DNA from: Fimbriimonadaceae bacterium
Lineage (GTDB): Bacteria > Armatimonadota > Fimbriimonadia > Fimbriimonadales > Fimbriimonadaceae
Assembly (NCBI GenBank): GCA_019694835.1
Contig: JAIBBE010000005.1
Location: 1 to 50,736, forward strand
Reading direction: 5' to 3'
Length of the DNA stretch: 50,736 nt
The notes beneath the pieces are model-generated. The model ran no database searches and was not told the origin of the DNA. It saw only the letters and a program-made list of their open reading frames with translations. How positions within the stretch are numbered: the stretch's first letter is position 1; each line of letters starts with the position of its first letter. The position numbers and the translations under genes were made by a program. Positions 25,101-33,547 of this stretch are shown here, piece by piece.

Positions 25101-26540
25101 ATGCGCATTTGGATTTTTGGCTGCTTGGTCCTGGTTTTCACCCCGATCAGTCAGGCTCAATATCAGGCCTCGTTTCTCGACAGTACGGCGAATGGAGGGG
25201 AACTCTATGGCGTCGCTGAGGGACAACAGGTCGGCGCCGGATTTACGTCGTCCGGAACACACGCCATGCTCTGGACGGGGTCGCCGGGAAGCCAAGTTGA
25301 CCTTCACCCAGCTTCGGCCGCTCAGTCCTATGCCTATGGTGCAGGCGATGGCCAGCAGGTCGGCTACTCGATTATCAGCGGCAACCCCAAGGCGATGCTC
25401 TGGACGGGATCAGCCGCCTCTGCCGTAAATCTGAGCCCCCCGGGGACGACGGGCAGCTATGCCTTTGCGACGGACGGAGTCCATCAGGTCGGCAGTGCGC
25501 GGACGGTCAGCACGCTCTTTCGAGCCGTGATGTGGACGGGCACAACCGCATCTGCGGTGAGTCTTCATCCGAGCCTTTCGTATGTCACGAGCATGGCTGA
25601 GGATCTGGATGGTCCCTACCAGGTTGGATACGCTGCTGCCAGCGGTCACATCTACGCGTGTGTTTGGACGGGAAGCGCGGCGTCGTACCAGTCGATCGAC
25701 CCGCCCGGAGCGACCTACTCTCGCGCCCATGCCATTTCGGGAACGCAAGTCGTGGGCGAGGCCGGCGATTTTGGGGCGGCTGGACAGCACGCGGTTTTGT
25801 GGACCGGCTTATCCGCCGCAAGCGCGGTCAGCCTCAAGCCACTTTGGCTGGATGGGAACGATTACGCTCAGGGCACGAACGGCACTCATCAGGTCGGCTA
25901 TGGAATTGACGCCGGTGGCATTCACCATGCTATCGTCTGGCAAGGTACCGCTGCTTCGGCCGTGGATCTCAACGCCTTCCTTCCTCCTGGGGCGACGGGG
26001 GCCGAGGCATGGGCGATCGATGCGGCGGGCAACATCGTTGGTTCAACCTACTTCGGTACGCTGCAGCGAGCGACGATTTGGAGGCCGGCGTGCTTCGTGA
26101 GTGGAACGATCGTCCTCGAGGACTTCGTGGGCGATGTGACCGGGCTGCCCATCTTGGCGGAATTAAGGAACCCCGGTTCTGGTACGGTTGTCGATTCTCA
26201 AACGCTCTACCTCGATGCAAGCAGCCACTTCGCTCTCAACGCAGGCCTTCGAGGAACCTACGACCTGGCGTTCAAGGCGCCTCATTGGCTGCGTTCCGTC
26301 GTCTTCAGCGTGAACACGACAGGAGCGACGGCAACGGCAAATGCCTCACTGCGCAATGGGGATATCGACGGGGACAATGAGGTCGGCATTGGCGACTATG
26401 CCATTCTGTCCGTCGCCTATAACAGCACCGAAGGCGACCCAAACTGGGCCGCAAATGCGGACTTGAATGGCGATCTGGCAGTCGACATCGCGGACTACGC
26501 CGTGCTTTCGTCGAACTACGGTTCGGTGGGGGACGACTAG
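25101..26540 (+). CDS. HAF-like repeat secreted protein with HWLR module and dockerin-like C-terminus
   Basis: 479 residues. Signal 1-19 (cleavage near SQAQY). Residues about 25-325 hold six or seven repeats of about 45-50 residues, each with a QQVG/HQVG turn and a closing AxLWTGxxxSAVxLxP strand (for example AMLWTGSAASAVNLSPPG), the pattern of HAF-type beta-propeller repeats. Then follows the shared module (VSGTIVLEDFVGDVTG, LRGTYDLAFKAPHWLRSV) and two Ca loops (DIDGDNEVGIGDY, DLNGDLAVDIADY). SD AGGAGA at about 25090. Ends at a strong bidirectional terminator. Confidence 0.85.
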   Translation: MRIWIFGCLVLVFTPISQAQYQASFLDSTANGGELYGVAEGQQVGAGFTSSGTHAMLWTGSPGSQVDLHPASAAQSYAYGAGDGQQVGYSIISGNPKAMLWTGSAASAVNLSPPGTTGSYAFATDGVHQVGSARTVSTLFRAVMWTGTTASAVSLHPSLSYVTSMAEDLDGPYQVGYAAASGHIYACVWTGSAASYQSIDPPGATYSRAHAISGTQVVGEAGDFGAAGQHAVLWTGLSAASAVSLKPLWLDGNDYAQGTNGTHQVGYGIDAGGIHHAIVWQGTAASAVDLNAFLPPGATGAEAWAIDAAGNIVGSTYFGTLQRATIWRPACFVSGTIVLEDFVGDVTGLPILAELRNPGSGTVVDSQTLYLDASSHFALNAGLRGTYDLAFKAPHWLRSVVFSVNTTGATATANASLRNGDIDGDNEVGIGDYAILSVAYNSTEGDPNWAANADLNGDLAVDIADYAVLSSNYGSVGDD

Positions 26541-26549
26541 GAGCAGTTT

Positions 26550-26576
26550 GGTGTGCCCGGTCAGACCGGGCACACC
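26550..26576. terminator. Bidirectional terminator between convergent genes
   Basis: Perfect 12-bp stem GGTGTGCCCGGT/ACCGGGCACACC with a 3-nt loop, 9 nt after the stop of the plus gene and 9 nt from the stop of the minus PEP-CTERM gene. Confidence 0.8.
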
Positions 26577-26585
26577 AGCTTCATG

Positions 26586-27191
26586 TCAGCGCTTTCGTCG
26601 CAACTTCAGCGCAGCCAGGCCCAATCCGAAGATGGCGAGCGAGGCCGGTTCGGGGACGGCGCGGAAGTTGTCCAGGTAAGTTGTCGTCGCGGATGGACCG
26701 TCGCTGTTGATGGAAAAACCAAAGCGCATCCAGTCATTGACCACGATGTTCGGGGCAAGCGCCGAGATATCGAAATCTAGCGTGTGCGTGCCGGGAGTCG
26801 TGGGGCTGATCAGAAGTTCAGGAGTTTGGTTCCAAGCGGCTTGATTCAGGACGAGCGACATCTTGAACCAGCTGCTTGCACCAAAGTCCGTTCCGATCGT
26901 GACGTCGACCAAGAGATGCGTCGAGTTCTTGAGGTTCTGCTTGACTTCGGTGGACACGCCATCGGCAACGATCCAGCGGAAGCCGTTCGAGGCCCCCGGC
27001 CGCTGCACCTTCAAGGACTGGGAGCCATCGGTAGCTCCAAACGAGTTTTGCGATAGGGCAGTGTCCCCGACGCTCCAGGCCGGATTCACGAAACCATCGG
27101 TACCGCCCTCAAACGAAAAGATCACCACGGCTTGACTGGCTGTCGCCAAGCCGAGGCTCGCCAAACACAAAGCGAGATTGAGTGTCTTCAT
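26586..27191 (-). CDS. PEP-CTERM-anchored exported protein
   Basis: 201 residues. Start ATG 27191 follows GGAGGGAAAG and begins a Sec signal (KTLNLALCLASLGLATASQA); the open frame upstream has no SD. Beta-sandwich mature domain (VVIFSFEGGTDGFVNPAWSV, GFRWIVADGVSTEVKQNL). Sorting signal VPEPASLAIFGLGLAALKLR with a short basic tail KLRRKR. Divergent from the PEP-CTERM gene at 27363, 171 bp apart. Confidence 0.88.
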   Translation of the reverse strand: MKTLNLALCLASLGLATASQAVVIFSFEGGTDGFVNPAWSVGDTALSQNSFGATDGSQSLKVQRPGASNGFRWIVADGVSTEVKQNLKNSTHLLVDVTIGTDFGASSWFKMSLVLNQAAWNQTPELLISPTTPGTHTLDFDISALAPNIVVNDWMRFGFSINSDGPSATTTYLDNFRAVPEPASLAIFGLGLAALKLRRKR

Positions 27192-27362
27192 CTTTCCCTC
27201 CATATCAACCAATGTGGCGAGGAATCCCCGCAACAGTGACAGTGTACAGTCGAAAGGGAGCCCTTGCACTGGTAATGTTGCCAGATTGCCAATCTGGGGA
27301 ACCTGGAGGTCTCGGTGAGTTCGGCCTCCAAAGTGTATAGTGGGTCATTCTTGGAGGGCCCC

Positions 27363-28277
27363 ATGAGATTTCTCGTCTTTGGATCAATGCTATTTGCCGC
27401 CTCAAGTTCTTGGGCGCAAATCGTAGCCTTGAACAGCTATGCCTACGGCAACGCGCCGCAGATTGATATTCACGGCACCCAGTTTGCCACCCTTGCCGAT
27501 TGGGCGGCTGCGAACTACTACGGAGAGTCTTCGGCCCGTGCCGACGGCGACGCTTGGGACCCGCCTCACACCGAGTCCTTCACGACCAACTCGTTCCTGC
27601 AGGACCAAGCACAGGATGCCGTGCTTCGAACCCGCGGCCTGGCGCGGCAGCCTTATCGGGGGCGGTATCACAATGAGGTTCGGGTGACCTCGCAGATTCA
27701 ACTGAACTACCAACTCGAAGTTGAGAACCTGTCCGGAACCGACCTCGACATCGTTTTCGGCAATACGATTCACGGGGTCTTTGGAGTTCAGGACGAAGGC
27801 TACTTCGTGTTTCAACAGCGAGTCGACATCCCAGGCATCATCTCCGGTGGGGAAGGTCGCGTGCAGGCGGACACCATTTTGGGTGCGATTGCCACTGGCT
27901 TCTTCACGAACACGTTGACACCAACAACCATTCAGGACCCGGTGTACGGGAACTTCAGTAATAACGCCTTTGAGATGAACTCGTACCAGTTCTACGGCCA
28001 CCAGATCTTCGCCCCGCATGCATCGGCGACATTCGACACTCACCAGAATTTCGAGTTCATCGGTGATTTGGGTTCGACTCACTCGGGACTGGCCGTCTAT
28101 GACTTCAGCAACACCGCCCACTTAACGGTGAAGGCTTATGATCCTGTAACGGGTGCGGATCGCAGTTCGGAAATCCGGGTGAGACTTACCACCGTGCCTG
28201 AGCCGACAACACTGTTCGCATTTGGTGTGCCCTTGCTGTACCTCGCGAGGAGGCGGCGTCGGGCTCAGTTGGCGTAG
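27363..28277 (+). CDS. PEP-CTERM-anchored exported protein
   Basis: 304 residues. Start ATG 27363 follows GGAGGGCCCC; signal 1-19 (FLVFGSMLFAASSSWAQ). An upstream in-frame start at 27315 would put extra residues before the signal and is rejected. A TATAGT -10 box at 27336 suggests a short leader. Mature part is beta-rich and Tyr/Phe/Asn-rich, without an enzyme signature. C-terminal signal VPEPTTLFAFGVPLLYL followed by ARRRRRAQLA. Its 3' end overlaps the convergent sucC by 13 bp. Confidence 0.88.
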   Translation: MRFLVFGSMLFAASSSWAQIVALNSYAYGNAPQIDIHGTQFATLADWAAANYYGESSARADGDAWDPPHTESFTTNSFLQDQAQDAVLRTRGLARQPYRGRYHNEVRVTSQIQLNYQLEVENLSGTDLDIVFGNTIHGVFGVQDEGYFVFQQRVDIPGIISGGEGRVQADTILGAIATGFFTNTLTPTTIQDPVYGNFSNNAFEMNSYQFYGHQIFAPHASATFDTHQNFEFIGDLGSTHSGLAVYDFSNTAHLTVKAYDPVTGADRSSEIRVRLTTVPEPTTLFAFGVPLLYLARRRRRAQLA

Positions 28278-29419
28278 GCAAGCTGAACAATTTTCCTGGC
28301 CGCTTCCTGCATCGTTTCGGCGGTCACAAGTTGACTGCCTTCGAGGAGTCGGCGGCCCTCTTCTGCGGCGGTGCCTTCGATTCGGGCGACGACCGGGATT
28401 TGAACGTTGAGTTCATTGAAGGCGGCGAGGATGCCCTTTGCGACTTCGTCGCAGCGGGTGATGCCACCGAAGATGTTGATGAGCAGACCCTTAACGTTGG
28501 GGTCCATCAGGACTAGCTCGACGCAGGATTTCACCCGCTCCGCTTGGGCGCCGCCGCCGACGTCGAGGAAGTCGGCGGCTTGACCTCCCGCTGAGTTGAT
28601 TTCGTCCATGGAGCACATGACGAGTCCCGCGCCGTTGCCGATGACTCCAATGTCGCCGCCCAAGCGAACATAAGCGATGCCTCGCCGCGATGCTTCGGCC
28701 TCGATTTCGTCCTCCGCCGCATCATCGGCAGTTTCGCTGTATTCGGGATGGCGGTAGAGGGCGTTGTCGTCGATGGAGACCTTGGCGTCGGCCGCGATCA
28801 GCTTGCCATCAGGGGTCATCGCGCACGGGTTGATTTCGATGAGGTCCGCGTCGGATTCGATGTAGGCTTTGACCAGCTTCTTGATCATCGAGACCATCTG
28901 GTTCTGGGCGGGTTTCGGGATCTTCGCGTCCTTGACGGCTGCACGGAGTTCGAAGTCGCTGACTCCCCAAGCCGGGTCGACGTGAACCCTCACGATTGCG
29001 TCCGGCTCGGAGTGGGCGACCTCTTCGATGTCCATGCCGCCCTTCGCCGAAATCATAATCACGATTTTCGCCTCGGCCCGGTCGAGCAGGACGGAAAGGT
29101 AGTACTCCTCGGCAATGTCGATCTGCTCCGCGACGAGCACCTGCTCTACGATCATTCCAGCCGGATTTTGGATGCTGACGAGCTTCTTGCCGATCAGTTC
29201 TTTGGTGAACTCACCCGCGTCGGCTGCGTTGTCGAAGAGTTTCACACCGCCCGCCTTGCCGCGCCCGCCCATGAGGACCTGCGCCTTCACGACCACCTTG
29301 CCCCCCAGCTTCTCTGCGATGGCCTTGGCTTCCGCCGGATCGCTGGTCACTTCGCCTCCGGGAACGGGCACGCCGTACTTGGCGAGGACATCTTTGGACT
29401 GGTATTCGTGGAGCTTCAT
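28265..29419 (-). CDS. sucC: Succinyl-CoA ligase (ADP-forming) subunit beta
   Basis: 384 residues, the normal size. ATP-grasp subunit of the TCA-cycle enzyme making succinate and ATP from succinyl-CoA. Landmarks: MKLHEYQSKDVLAKYGVPVP, VVKAQVLMGGRGKAGGVKL, INPCAMTPDGKLIAADAKV, GNGAGLVMCSMDEINSAGG (nucleotide loop) and LINIFGGITRCDEVAKGI. sucD normally follows in the same operon but is absent here: the next sequence is a convergent PEP-CTERM gene overlapping by 13 bp. On the same strand and 21 nt behind the nucleotidyltransferase gene. A TACCAT box 8 nt before the ATG could be its own promoter. Confidence 0.95.
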   Translation of the reverse strand: MKLHEYQSKDVLAKYGVPVPGGEVTSDPAEAKAIAEKLGGKVVVKAQVLMGGRGKAGGVKLFDNAADAGEFTKELIGKKLVSIQNPAGMIVEQVLVAEQIDIAEEYYLSVLLDRAEAKIVIMISAKGGMDIEEVAHSEPDAIVRVHVDPAWGVSDFELRAAVKDAKIPKPAQNQMVSMIKKLVKAYIESDADLIEINPCAMTPDGKLIAADAKVSIDDNALYRHPEYSETADDAAEDEIEAEASRRGIAYVRLGGDIGVIGNGAGLVMCSMDEINSAGGQAADFLDVGGGAQAERVKSCVELVLMDPNVKGLLINIFGGITRCDEVAKGILAAFNELNVQIPVVARIEGTAAEEGRRLLEGSQLVTAETMQEAARKIVQLAYAN

Positions 29420-29440
29420 GAGCCCAGATGGTACCCGGGG

Positions 29441-29938
29441 CTAGTTGTCCGCCTCTTCCCGCATGAGCCGCTGGATGGTCTCCAATTCGGCGATGTGCGC
29501 CAGGTCTTTGGGGCGCCCCGCCGCCCGCTTCATGGCGATGAGATCCTCGATACAGGCCACATAAATCGTAACTCCTTCGAGGTCGAAGGGGATCGCTCGT
29601 GAGCGCAGGTCATCATAGGGTGGCGCGCCGTCGGGTTCGGCCAAGAAGTCGATGCGACCGATATCGGTATCTAGCGTGATCGTCGTCATGCCTTGGAGTG
29701 TTTGATCATCCCATACAAACGGAACACCTTCCGGCCAGTCGACTGGTTTGGGGTGGTATGGGGCCAGGGCTTCGACGATCTTTTTGAGGCTTTCGCGCTT
29801 GCGGGAGAAGGCGAAGTCGACATCCTTGGTGTAGTGTTCGCCGCCGATCAGAATCACGGCTACACCGCCAATGGAAACCACGTCGGCACCCGAACCGGCT
29901 ATCGCCTCTACGAGTTGTCGGACTTCGAGCTTCGCCAA
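29441..29938 (-). CDS. Nucleotidyltransferase-fold protein (MNT/AbiEii-like)
   Basis: 165 residues. The N-terminal half has the Pol-beta nucleotidyltransferase pattern: VSIGGVAVILIGG, then YTKDVDFAF with paired acidic residues Asp39 and Asp41. The third acidic strand may be ITLDTDIGRIDFL (Asp near residue 94). The C-terminal CIEDLIAMKRAAGRPKDLAH matches DUF6036/AbiEii-like proteins often paired with a small partner. Its start lies 31 bp inside the small gene at 29908, in another frame, as in many toxin-antitoxin pairs. Which partner would be toxic is unknown. Confidence 0.75.
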   Translation of the reverse strand: MAKLEVRQLVEAIAGSGADVVSIGGVAVILIGGEHYTKDVDFAFSRKRESLKKIVEALAPYHPKPVDWPEGVPFVWDDQTLQGMTTITLDTDIGRIDFLAEPDGAPPYDDLRSRAIPFDLEGVTIYVACIEDLIAMKRAAGRPKDLAHIAELETIQRLMREEADN

Positions 29939-30108
29939 ATGGCCCCCTGGTATCGATGGGCAAAGTCAACCATTGCCTGCAGCATTTGCAGTCGCTGGGC
30001 AGCCGTTCGCTTGAGGTTGAGCCGCAGACTGCCGACCTGGTTGCCCCATTCATCCTGCTCACCGTACTTCGCGCGTCTTTCAGCGGCGACATCGACCTCC
30101 GGTTCCAT
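29908..30108 (-). CDS. Small acidic/basic protein paired with the nucleotidyltransferase
   Basis: 66 residues, start ATG 30108 (MEPEVDVAAERRAKYGEQDE). The longer frame to 30207 runs into the divergent gene and is rejected. Helical, with LRLNLKRTAAQRLQMLQAMV near its middle; such a small first gene overlapping a nucleotidyltransferase gene is common in two-gene HEPN/MNT-like or antitoxin-like units, but no defined domain is recognised. TACACT is 7 nt upstream of the ATG. Confidence 0.6.
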   Translation of the reverse strand: MEPEVDVAAERRAKYGEQDEWGNQVGSLRLNLKRTAAQRLQMLQAMVDFAHRYQGAIWRSSKSDNS

Positions 30109-30121
30109 TAGACATAGTGTA
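30109..30121 (-). promoter_or_regulatory. -10 box with near-leaderless spacing for the 29908-30108 gene
   Basis: TACACT (minus strand, 30121-30116), 7 nt before ATG 30108, and no SD. It lies between divergent starts, so it could also affect the plus-strand DUF2330 gene. Confidence 0.5.
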
Positions 30122-30149
30122 TCGTAATGGCGAGGGCATGGGTGTGAAG

Positions 30150-31142
30150 ATGAGAATTCTCTGGGGTTGCATGAGCGGGGTTCTACTGGCGGTCGTCTCT
30201 CGTTCAAGTGCTTGCTGCCTGACTTATGCGGAGCACGCGATGATTCTTGCGCGCGAGACTGCCTTGGTCATTTGGGACAAAGAAAAAGGTGTCGAGCACT
30301 TCATTCGAAAAGCCGAGTTCGAGGGCAACGCCAGAGACTTCGGTTTCATCTTCCCCAGTCCGACAGAACCATTTCGATTGGCCGTGGCCAACAGTGAAGT
30401 ATTTGGAAGGCTCGACCATCATTACTCGCCAGAAATGTATAAGTCGGCAGAAAGTGACGATGTCGAGATCCTCCAGAAGAAGAAGCTCGGCGATTTCGAT
30501 GCTACGGTGATTCGTGCAAAAGATGGAAAAGCGATGTCACGGTGGCTGAAGAAGCAAGGTCACCGACTTCGTCCGTCGATGACACCTTGGTTTGAGCACT
30601 ATGCCAAAAAGGGTTGGGTTTTCACGGCTCTGAAGTACCAGGGAAGACGCGACTTTACTCCGACGAAAGCGCTTTGCATCAGCTTCAAAGCAAAGGTTCC
30701 GTTCTATCCTTTTAAGATGCCGACCGATACCTGGCCGAAAGGGCATCATCGTGAACTTGATCTTTTCGTGCTCAGCGATGCTGAAGTGCGCGGATCGTAC
30801 ACTTCTGGCAAGGATTGGGAGACGAAGAAGAAGTGGAGTGCCACTCTTGCCGCATCTGATCGTGGTTTCTTGGAACGAGACCTACTTGTCAATGACAAGC
30901 CACTGCAGTTGCCTCGGAACCTCGTCTTGACGAGATTTGTGAATGCTGTTGAAGCGACTGACTACGGTCATGACCTTGTCTTCCAAAGCGTTCAGGCTCC
31001 ACAGCGGAAGGGCAGCCGATCCGCCAACCCACAAGGAGGACGTGGAGGGACTTTGCCACCGCTGTTATGGCTCGGTGCACTCATCGGCACGGGATGTTCC
31101 GTTGTTGCATGGGCCATCTGGCGCAAGCCAAGTCGACGATGA
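30150..31142 (+). CDS. DUF2330-like exported membrane-anchored protein
   Basis: 330 residues. Signal-like N-terminus (RILWGCMSGVLLAVVSRSSA) followed at once by CCLTYAEHAMILARETALVI, the start typical of DUF2330, then VEHFIRKAEFEGNARDFGFI and FPSPTEPFRLAVANSE. Residues about 150-260 form the second half with Trp-rich segments (TPWFEHYAKKGWVFTALKYQ). The end has a TM helix (PPLLWLGALIGTGCSVVAWAI) and a basic tail. Start ATG 30150 is chosen for the signal; GTG 30117 and ATG 30138 are in frame. Function unknown. Confidence 0.75.
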   Translation: MRILWGCMSGVLLAVVSRSSACCLTYAEHAMILARETALVIWDKEKGVEHFIRKAEFEGNARDFGFIFPSPTEPFRLAVANSEVFGRLDHHYSPEMYKSAESDDVEILQKKKLGDFDATVIRAKDGKAMSRWLKKQGHRLRPSMTPWFEHYAKKGWVFTALKYQGRRDFTPTKALCISFKAKVPFYPFKMPTDTWPKGHHRELDLFVLSDAEVRGSYTSGKDWETKKKWSATLAASDRGFLERDLLVNDKPLQLPRNLVLTRFVNAVEATDYGHDLVFQSVQAPQRKGSRSANPQGGRGGTLPPLLWLGALIGTGCSVVAWAIWRKPSRR

Positions 31143-31240
31143 TAGCGGTGGTTCCTCGTGTACAAGGAGTTGCGTATGTTAACAGTTGCGTCCACTCGAA
31201 AGTGCGAATCGGTAAGCCTTCCCCTTGATCTTCCACCTTG

Positions 31241-31267
31241 GAGCACCTGGTTTGACCAGGTGCTCCA
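31241..31267. terminator. Terminator hairpin between DUF2330 gene and the small secreted gene
   Basis: Perfect 12-bp stem GGAGCACCTGGT/ACCAGGTGCTCC with a TTG loop. Serves the convergent genes ending at 31142 and 31280. Confidence 0.75.
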
Positions 31268-31279
31268 GGAATAACTGGC

Positions 31280-31651
31280 TTATAGTCCGATCGGAATGCG
31301 CTTCTGATTGAAGGTGCCCCATGAGGGGAAGCACGCTCCAATGTAGACATTGTCCCGGCGCGGATCGGTCGGAACGGTGTAGCCAATTCTAACTTGGCCG
31401 CTCCCGTTAGTGCAGTACCAGCTCCAACTCCAATTCCGATAGAGGTCATCACGGGAGCCGACCTGAATCCACGTGTACGGGCAAGGCTGACCCCAGGCGT
31501 TCCGGAACGTCACGGCAATGGTCATTCGCTCTCCCCGAGCATAGCGACTCTTGCTAGGCTCAAAGCCGATAGAAAGTGACTGAGCGTTTGCGGACTGGGC
31601 GACGAGGGTCGCGGTGACGGCGAGAAGGGCGAGAGAAGTGAGTTTTCGCAT
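31280..31651 (-). CDS. Small secreted protein, paralog of the one at 33544
   Basis: 123 residues. Start ATG 31651 gives a Sec signal (KLTSLALLAVTATLVAQSANA). Mature part has RGERMTIAVTFRNAWGQPCP and three further beta strands, with Cys near positions 66, 88 and 113. The layout (signal, then a Gx(M/I)TIxxxV strand, a QP-x-CP loop, closing xRIxIG) is the same as in the 33544 protein, so both are one Ig-like beta-sandwich family. They bracket the BTAD/TPR gene. Confidence 0.7.
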   Translation of the reverse strand: MRKLTSLALLAVTATLVAQSANAQSLSIGFEPSKSRYARGERMTIAVTFRNAWGQPCPYTWIQVGSRDDLYRNWSWSWYCTNGSGQVRIGYTVPTDPRRDNVYIGACFPSWGTFNQKRIPIGL

Positions 31652-31738
31652 GGTGTATCTCCTGAGTCTTTGGTGTCTTGCGGTTGGCCAACCTGCACTG
31701 GTATTGTCTAGCAAAACGGACCTTGGCTGAACCATTCC

Positions 31739-33547
31739 ATGCAAATCTCACGCTCCTTCGAAAAATCTCACGGAAGGAATGAGAATGACGTCAGAATCGT
31801 GGTTCTTGGCGAGCGGCCTGCTCTGGTTGGGACCGGCACTAGGTCCACAAGAAAGTTGCGCTTACTTTTGGCGTACCTGGTCTACGCTGGCGGTCGTGCT
31901 CCTCGAAGCGACGTGGCTCATGCCCTTGAGTGCGGCTCTCTCAATACCCTTTCGGCACTTATTCGCGATACTGGCATTACCAACGACATCCTTGGCCGGG
32001 ATCGTCATCACCTATGGCTCGTGCTGGATAATGTCAGCGTCGACTTCTTTGAGTTCTGTATTGCGTTTGATGAATTGCAGTCGTCCCGAAAGCTCTTAGA
32101 TGCCAAAGTCTTGGAGTGCTTGACACTCTATCGCGGCCACTTCTTTGGGCTCCTATGCAATGGCCGAACCTGGGAATCGCCGGGCAAGCACGAGGAAGTT
32201 CTTCATTGGATGAGGGAAGCCGCGGAGGCTGCTTGGACCAAGTACCAACAGGTCCTCCGACTCGTTTCTGACCTTCTCATATCCCGTGGTCTCTTAGATG
32301 CCGCAGATCATGTAAAATTAGCCTCGCGCAGAAGACTGACAATTGATCCCGCAATTGCACGGGCCGTCGCCGAGGGGATTCGCGAAGGTGGTGATTCCCG
32401 CGAGGCCTACCAGAGTGCAATTGAGCGCGCGGTAAGGAGGGGGCCCCCCAACTTAACTCAACTTGTCACAGTGCGAAAAACAAGTGCTAGGGGAGTATCA
32501 CCAGAGACCCTACTCGATCGCGCACAAGAAGCGCTGGCTTTCGGTGAATTTGATCTTGCCCAGTCATTGTTGGTGGCTGCGGAACGAGCGACCGCGCACC
32601 TCGAGAATAGACGTCTGCTCACCCTTGGAAGGCTCTCCTACTTACGAGGAGATTACGGCGCAGTGCTTGAGCTTGTGCGGCAAGTCGACGAGCACCACAT
32701 GCGATCACCGCATCTGACACTAAAAGCCATGGCGTTAAGTCAACTCGGGCATTATGTCGAGGCTGAGGCCCTTTTCGGTGCTGCGCTATCAGCCGTCGAG
32801 GATGACGAAGAACGTGCGTTCGTCAGCCTGCAAGCAGCATGGTCTGCTTATCGCCAGGGAAATGAAAGTGTGGCGTACGACCATCTTTCGGTTGCAGAAG
32901 ATCTCTTTGGCTTCCAATCGGAATTTGGCTTGGAACTTGTTGAGGTCCTAGTCTTGAAGGCCAAACTCGCGCATGTTAGGGCATTTCACTTAGGACATAG
33001 TGAAGACAATTCGCGGATTGAATATGGACTCCTCCTTAGAGCATACACAATGGCACAGGTTCATGGCGAGCAGCGGGCCATCGGCCAAATTCTACAAGAC
33101 ATGGCGCGCGTGGCCACAGAGATTGGCGAGATTCAAGAAGCCCACGACTACGCAGAACAATCGCTTGAGGCAAGGATTCGGTTCTTCGGAACCGAGCACC
33201 TTGAGACCGCAAAGTCATACTCGAAGTTAGGGGAGATTCTGCTTGATCATGGGTCTAAGTTGATCGCTTATCCCATATCGGGCCGCATTGAAGCGACACG
33301 AAAGCGCTCACTTGAGTGCATGACCAAGGCCTTGGATATTCGCCAGCGAGATCCCGGCGAACCACATCCATCGGTAGTTTTGAACCATTTGGCACTTGGG
33401 GATTGGTGGCGGTCGGTTTCTTTTGCCGAGGCAGTGGCACACTATCAGGAGGCGGTGCGAATCGCGCACCGCCTCCTACCCGAGGGACATCCCAATAGAA
33501 CCCTCGCCGAGCAAACACTCAGGCAATTCGAACTTGGAAGCGGTTAG
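31739..33547 (+). CDS. BTAD/TPR protein with SARP-like N-terminus
   Basis: 602 residues. The N-terminal 100 residues follow the layout of the OmpR/SARP DNA-binding domain (VVLGERPALVGTGTRSTRKL, LLLAYLVYAGGRAPRSDVAH, SVDFFEFCIAFDELQ). Residues about 105-215 resemble the bacterial transcriptional activation domain (CLTLYRGHFFGLLC, ISRGLLDAADHVKLASRRRL), followed by TPR-like repeats to the end. The proposed winged helix is shortened, so DNA binding is uncertain. Regulators of this type act in the cytoplasm. Its stop overlaps the convergent small secreted gene at 33544. It lies next to the cyclase-TIR-AAA unit and may regulate it. GC and codon use look lower than in its neighbours. Confidence 0.6.
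   Translation: MQISRSFEKSHGRNENDVRIVVLGERPALVGTGTRSTRKLRLLLAYLVYAGGRAPRSDVAHALECGSLNTLSALIRDTGITNDILGRDRHHLWLVLDNVSVDFFEFCIAFDELQSSRKLLDAKVLECLTLYRGHFFGLLCNGRTWESPGKHEEVLHWMREAAEAAWTKYQQVLRLVSDLLISRGLLDAADHVKLASRRRLTIDPAIARAVAEGIREGGDSREAYQSAIERAVRRGPPNLTQLVTVRKTSARGVSPETLLDRAQEALAFGEFDLAQSLLVAAERATAHLENRRLLTLGRLSYLRGDYGAVLELVRQVDEHHMRSPHLTLKAMALSQLGHYVEAEALFGAALSAVEDDEERAFVSLQAAWSAYRQGNESVAYDHLSVAEDLFGFQSEFGLELVEVLVLKAKLAHVRAFHLGHSEDNSRIEYGLLLRAYTMAQVHGEQRAIGQILQDMARVATEIGEIQEAHDYAEQSLEARIRFFGTEHLETAKSYSKLGEILLDHGSKLIAYPISGRIEATRKRSLECMTKALDIRQRDPGEPHPSVVLNHLALGDWWRSVSFAEAVAHYQEAVRIAHRLLPEGHPNRTLAEQTLRQFELGSG

Noticed and set aside
25176..26076. Repeated segments in the HAF-like gene as a DNA-level repeat array
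   Set aside because: Repeats are at the protein level (about 45-50 residues) and the DNA is diverged.
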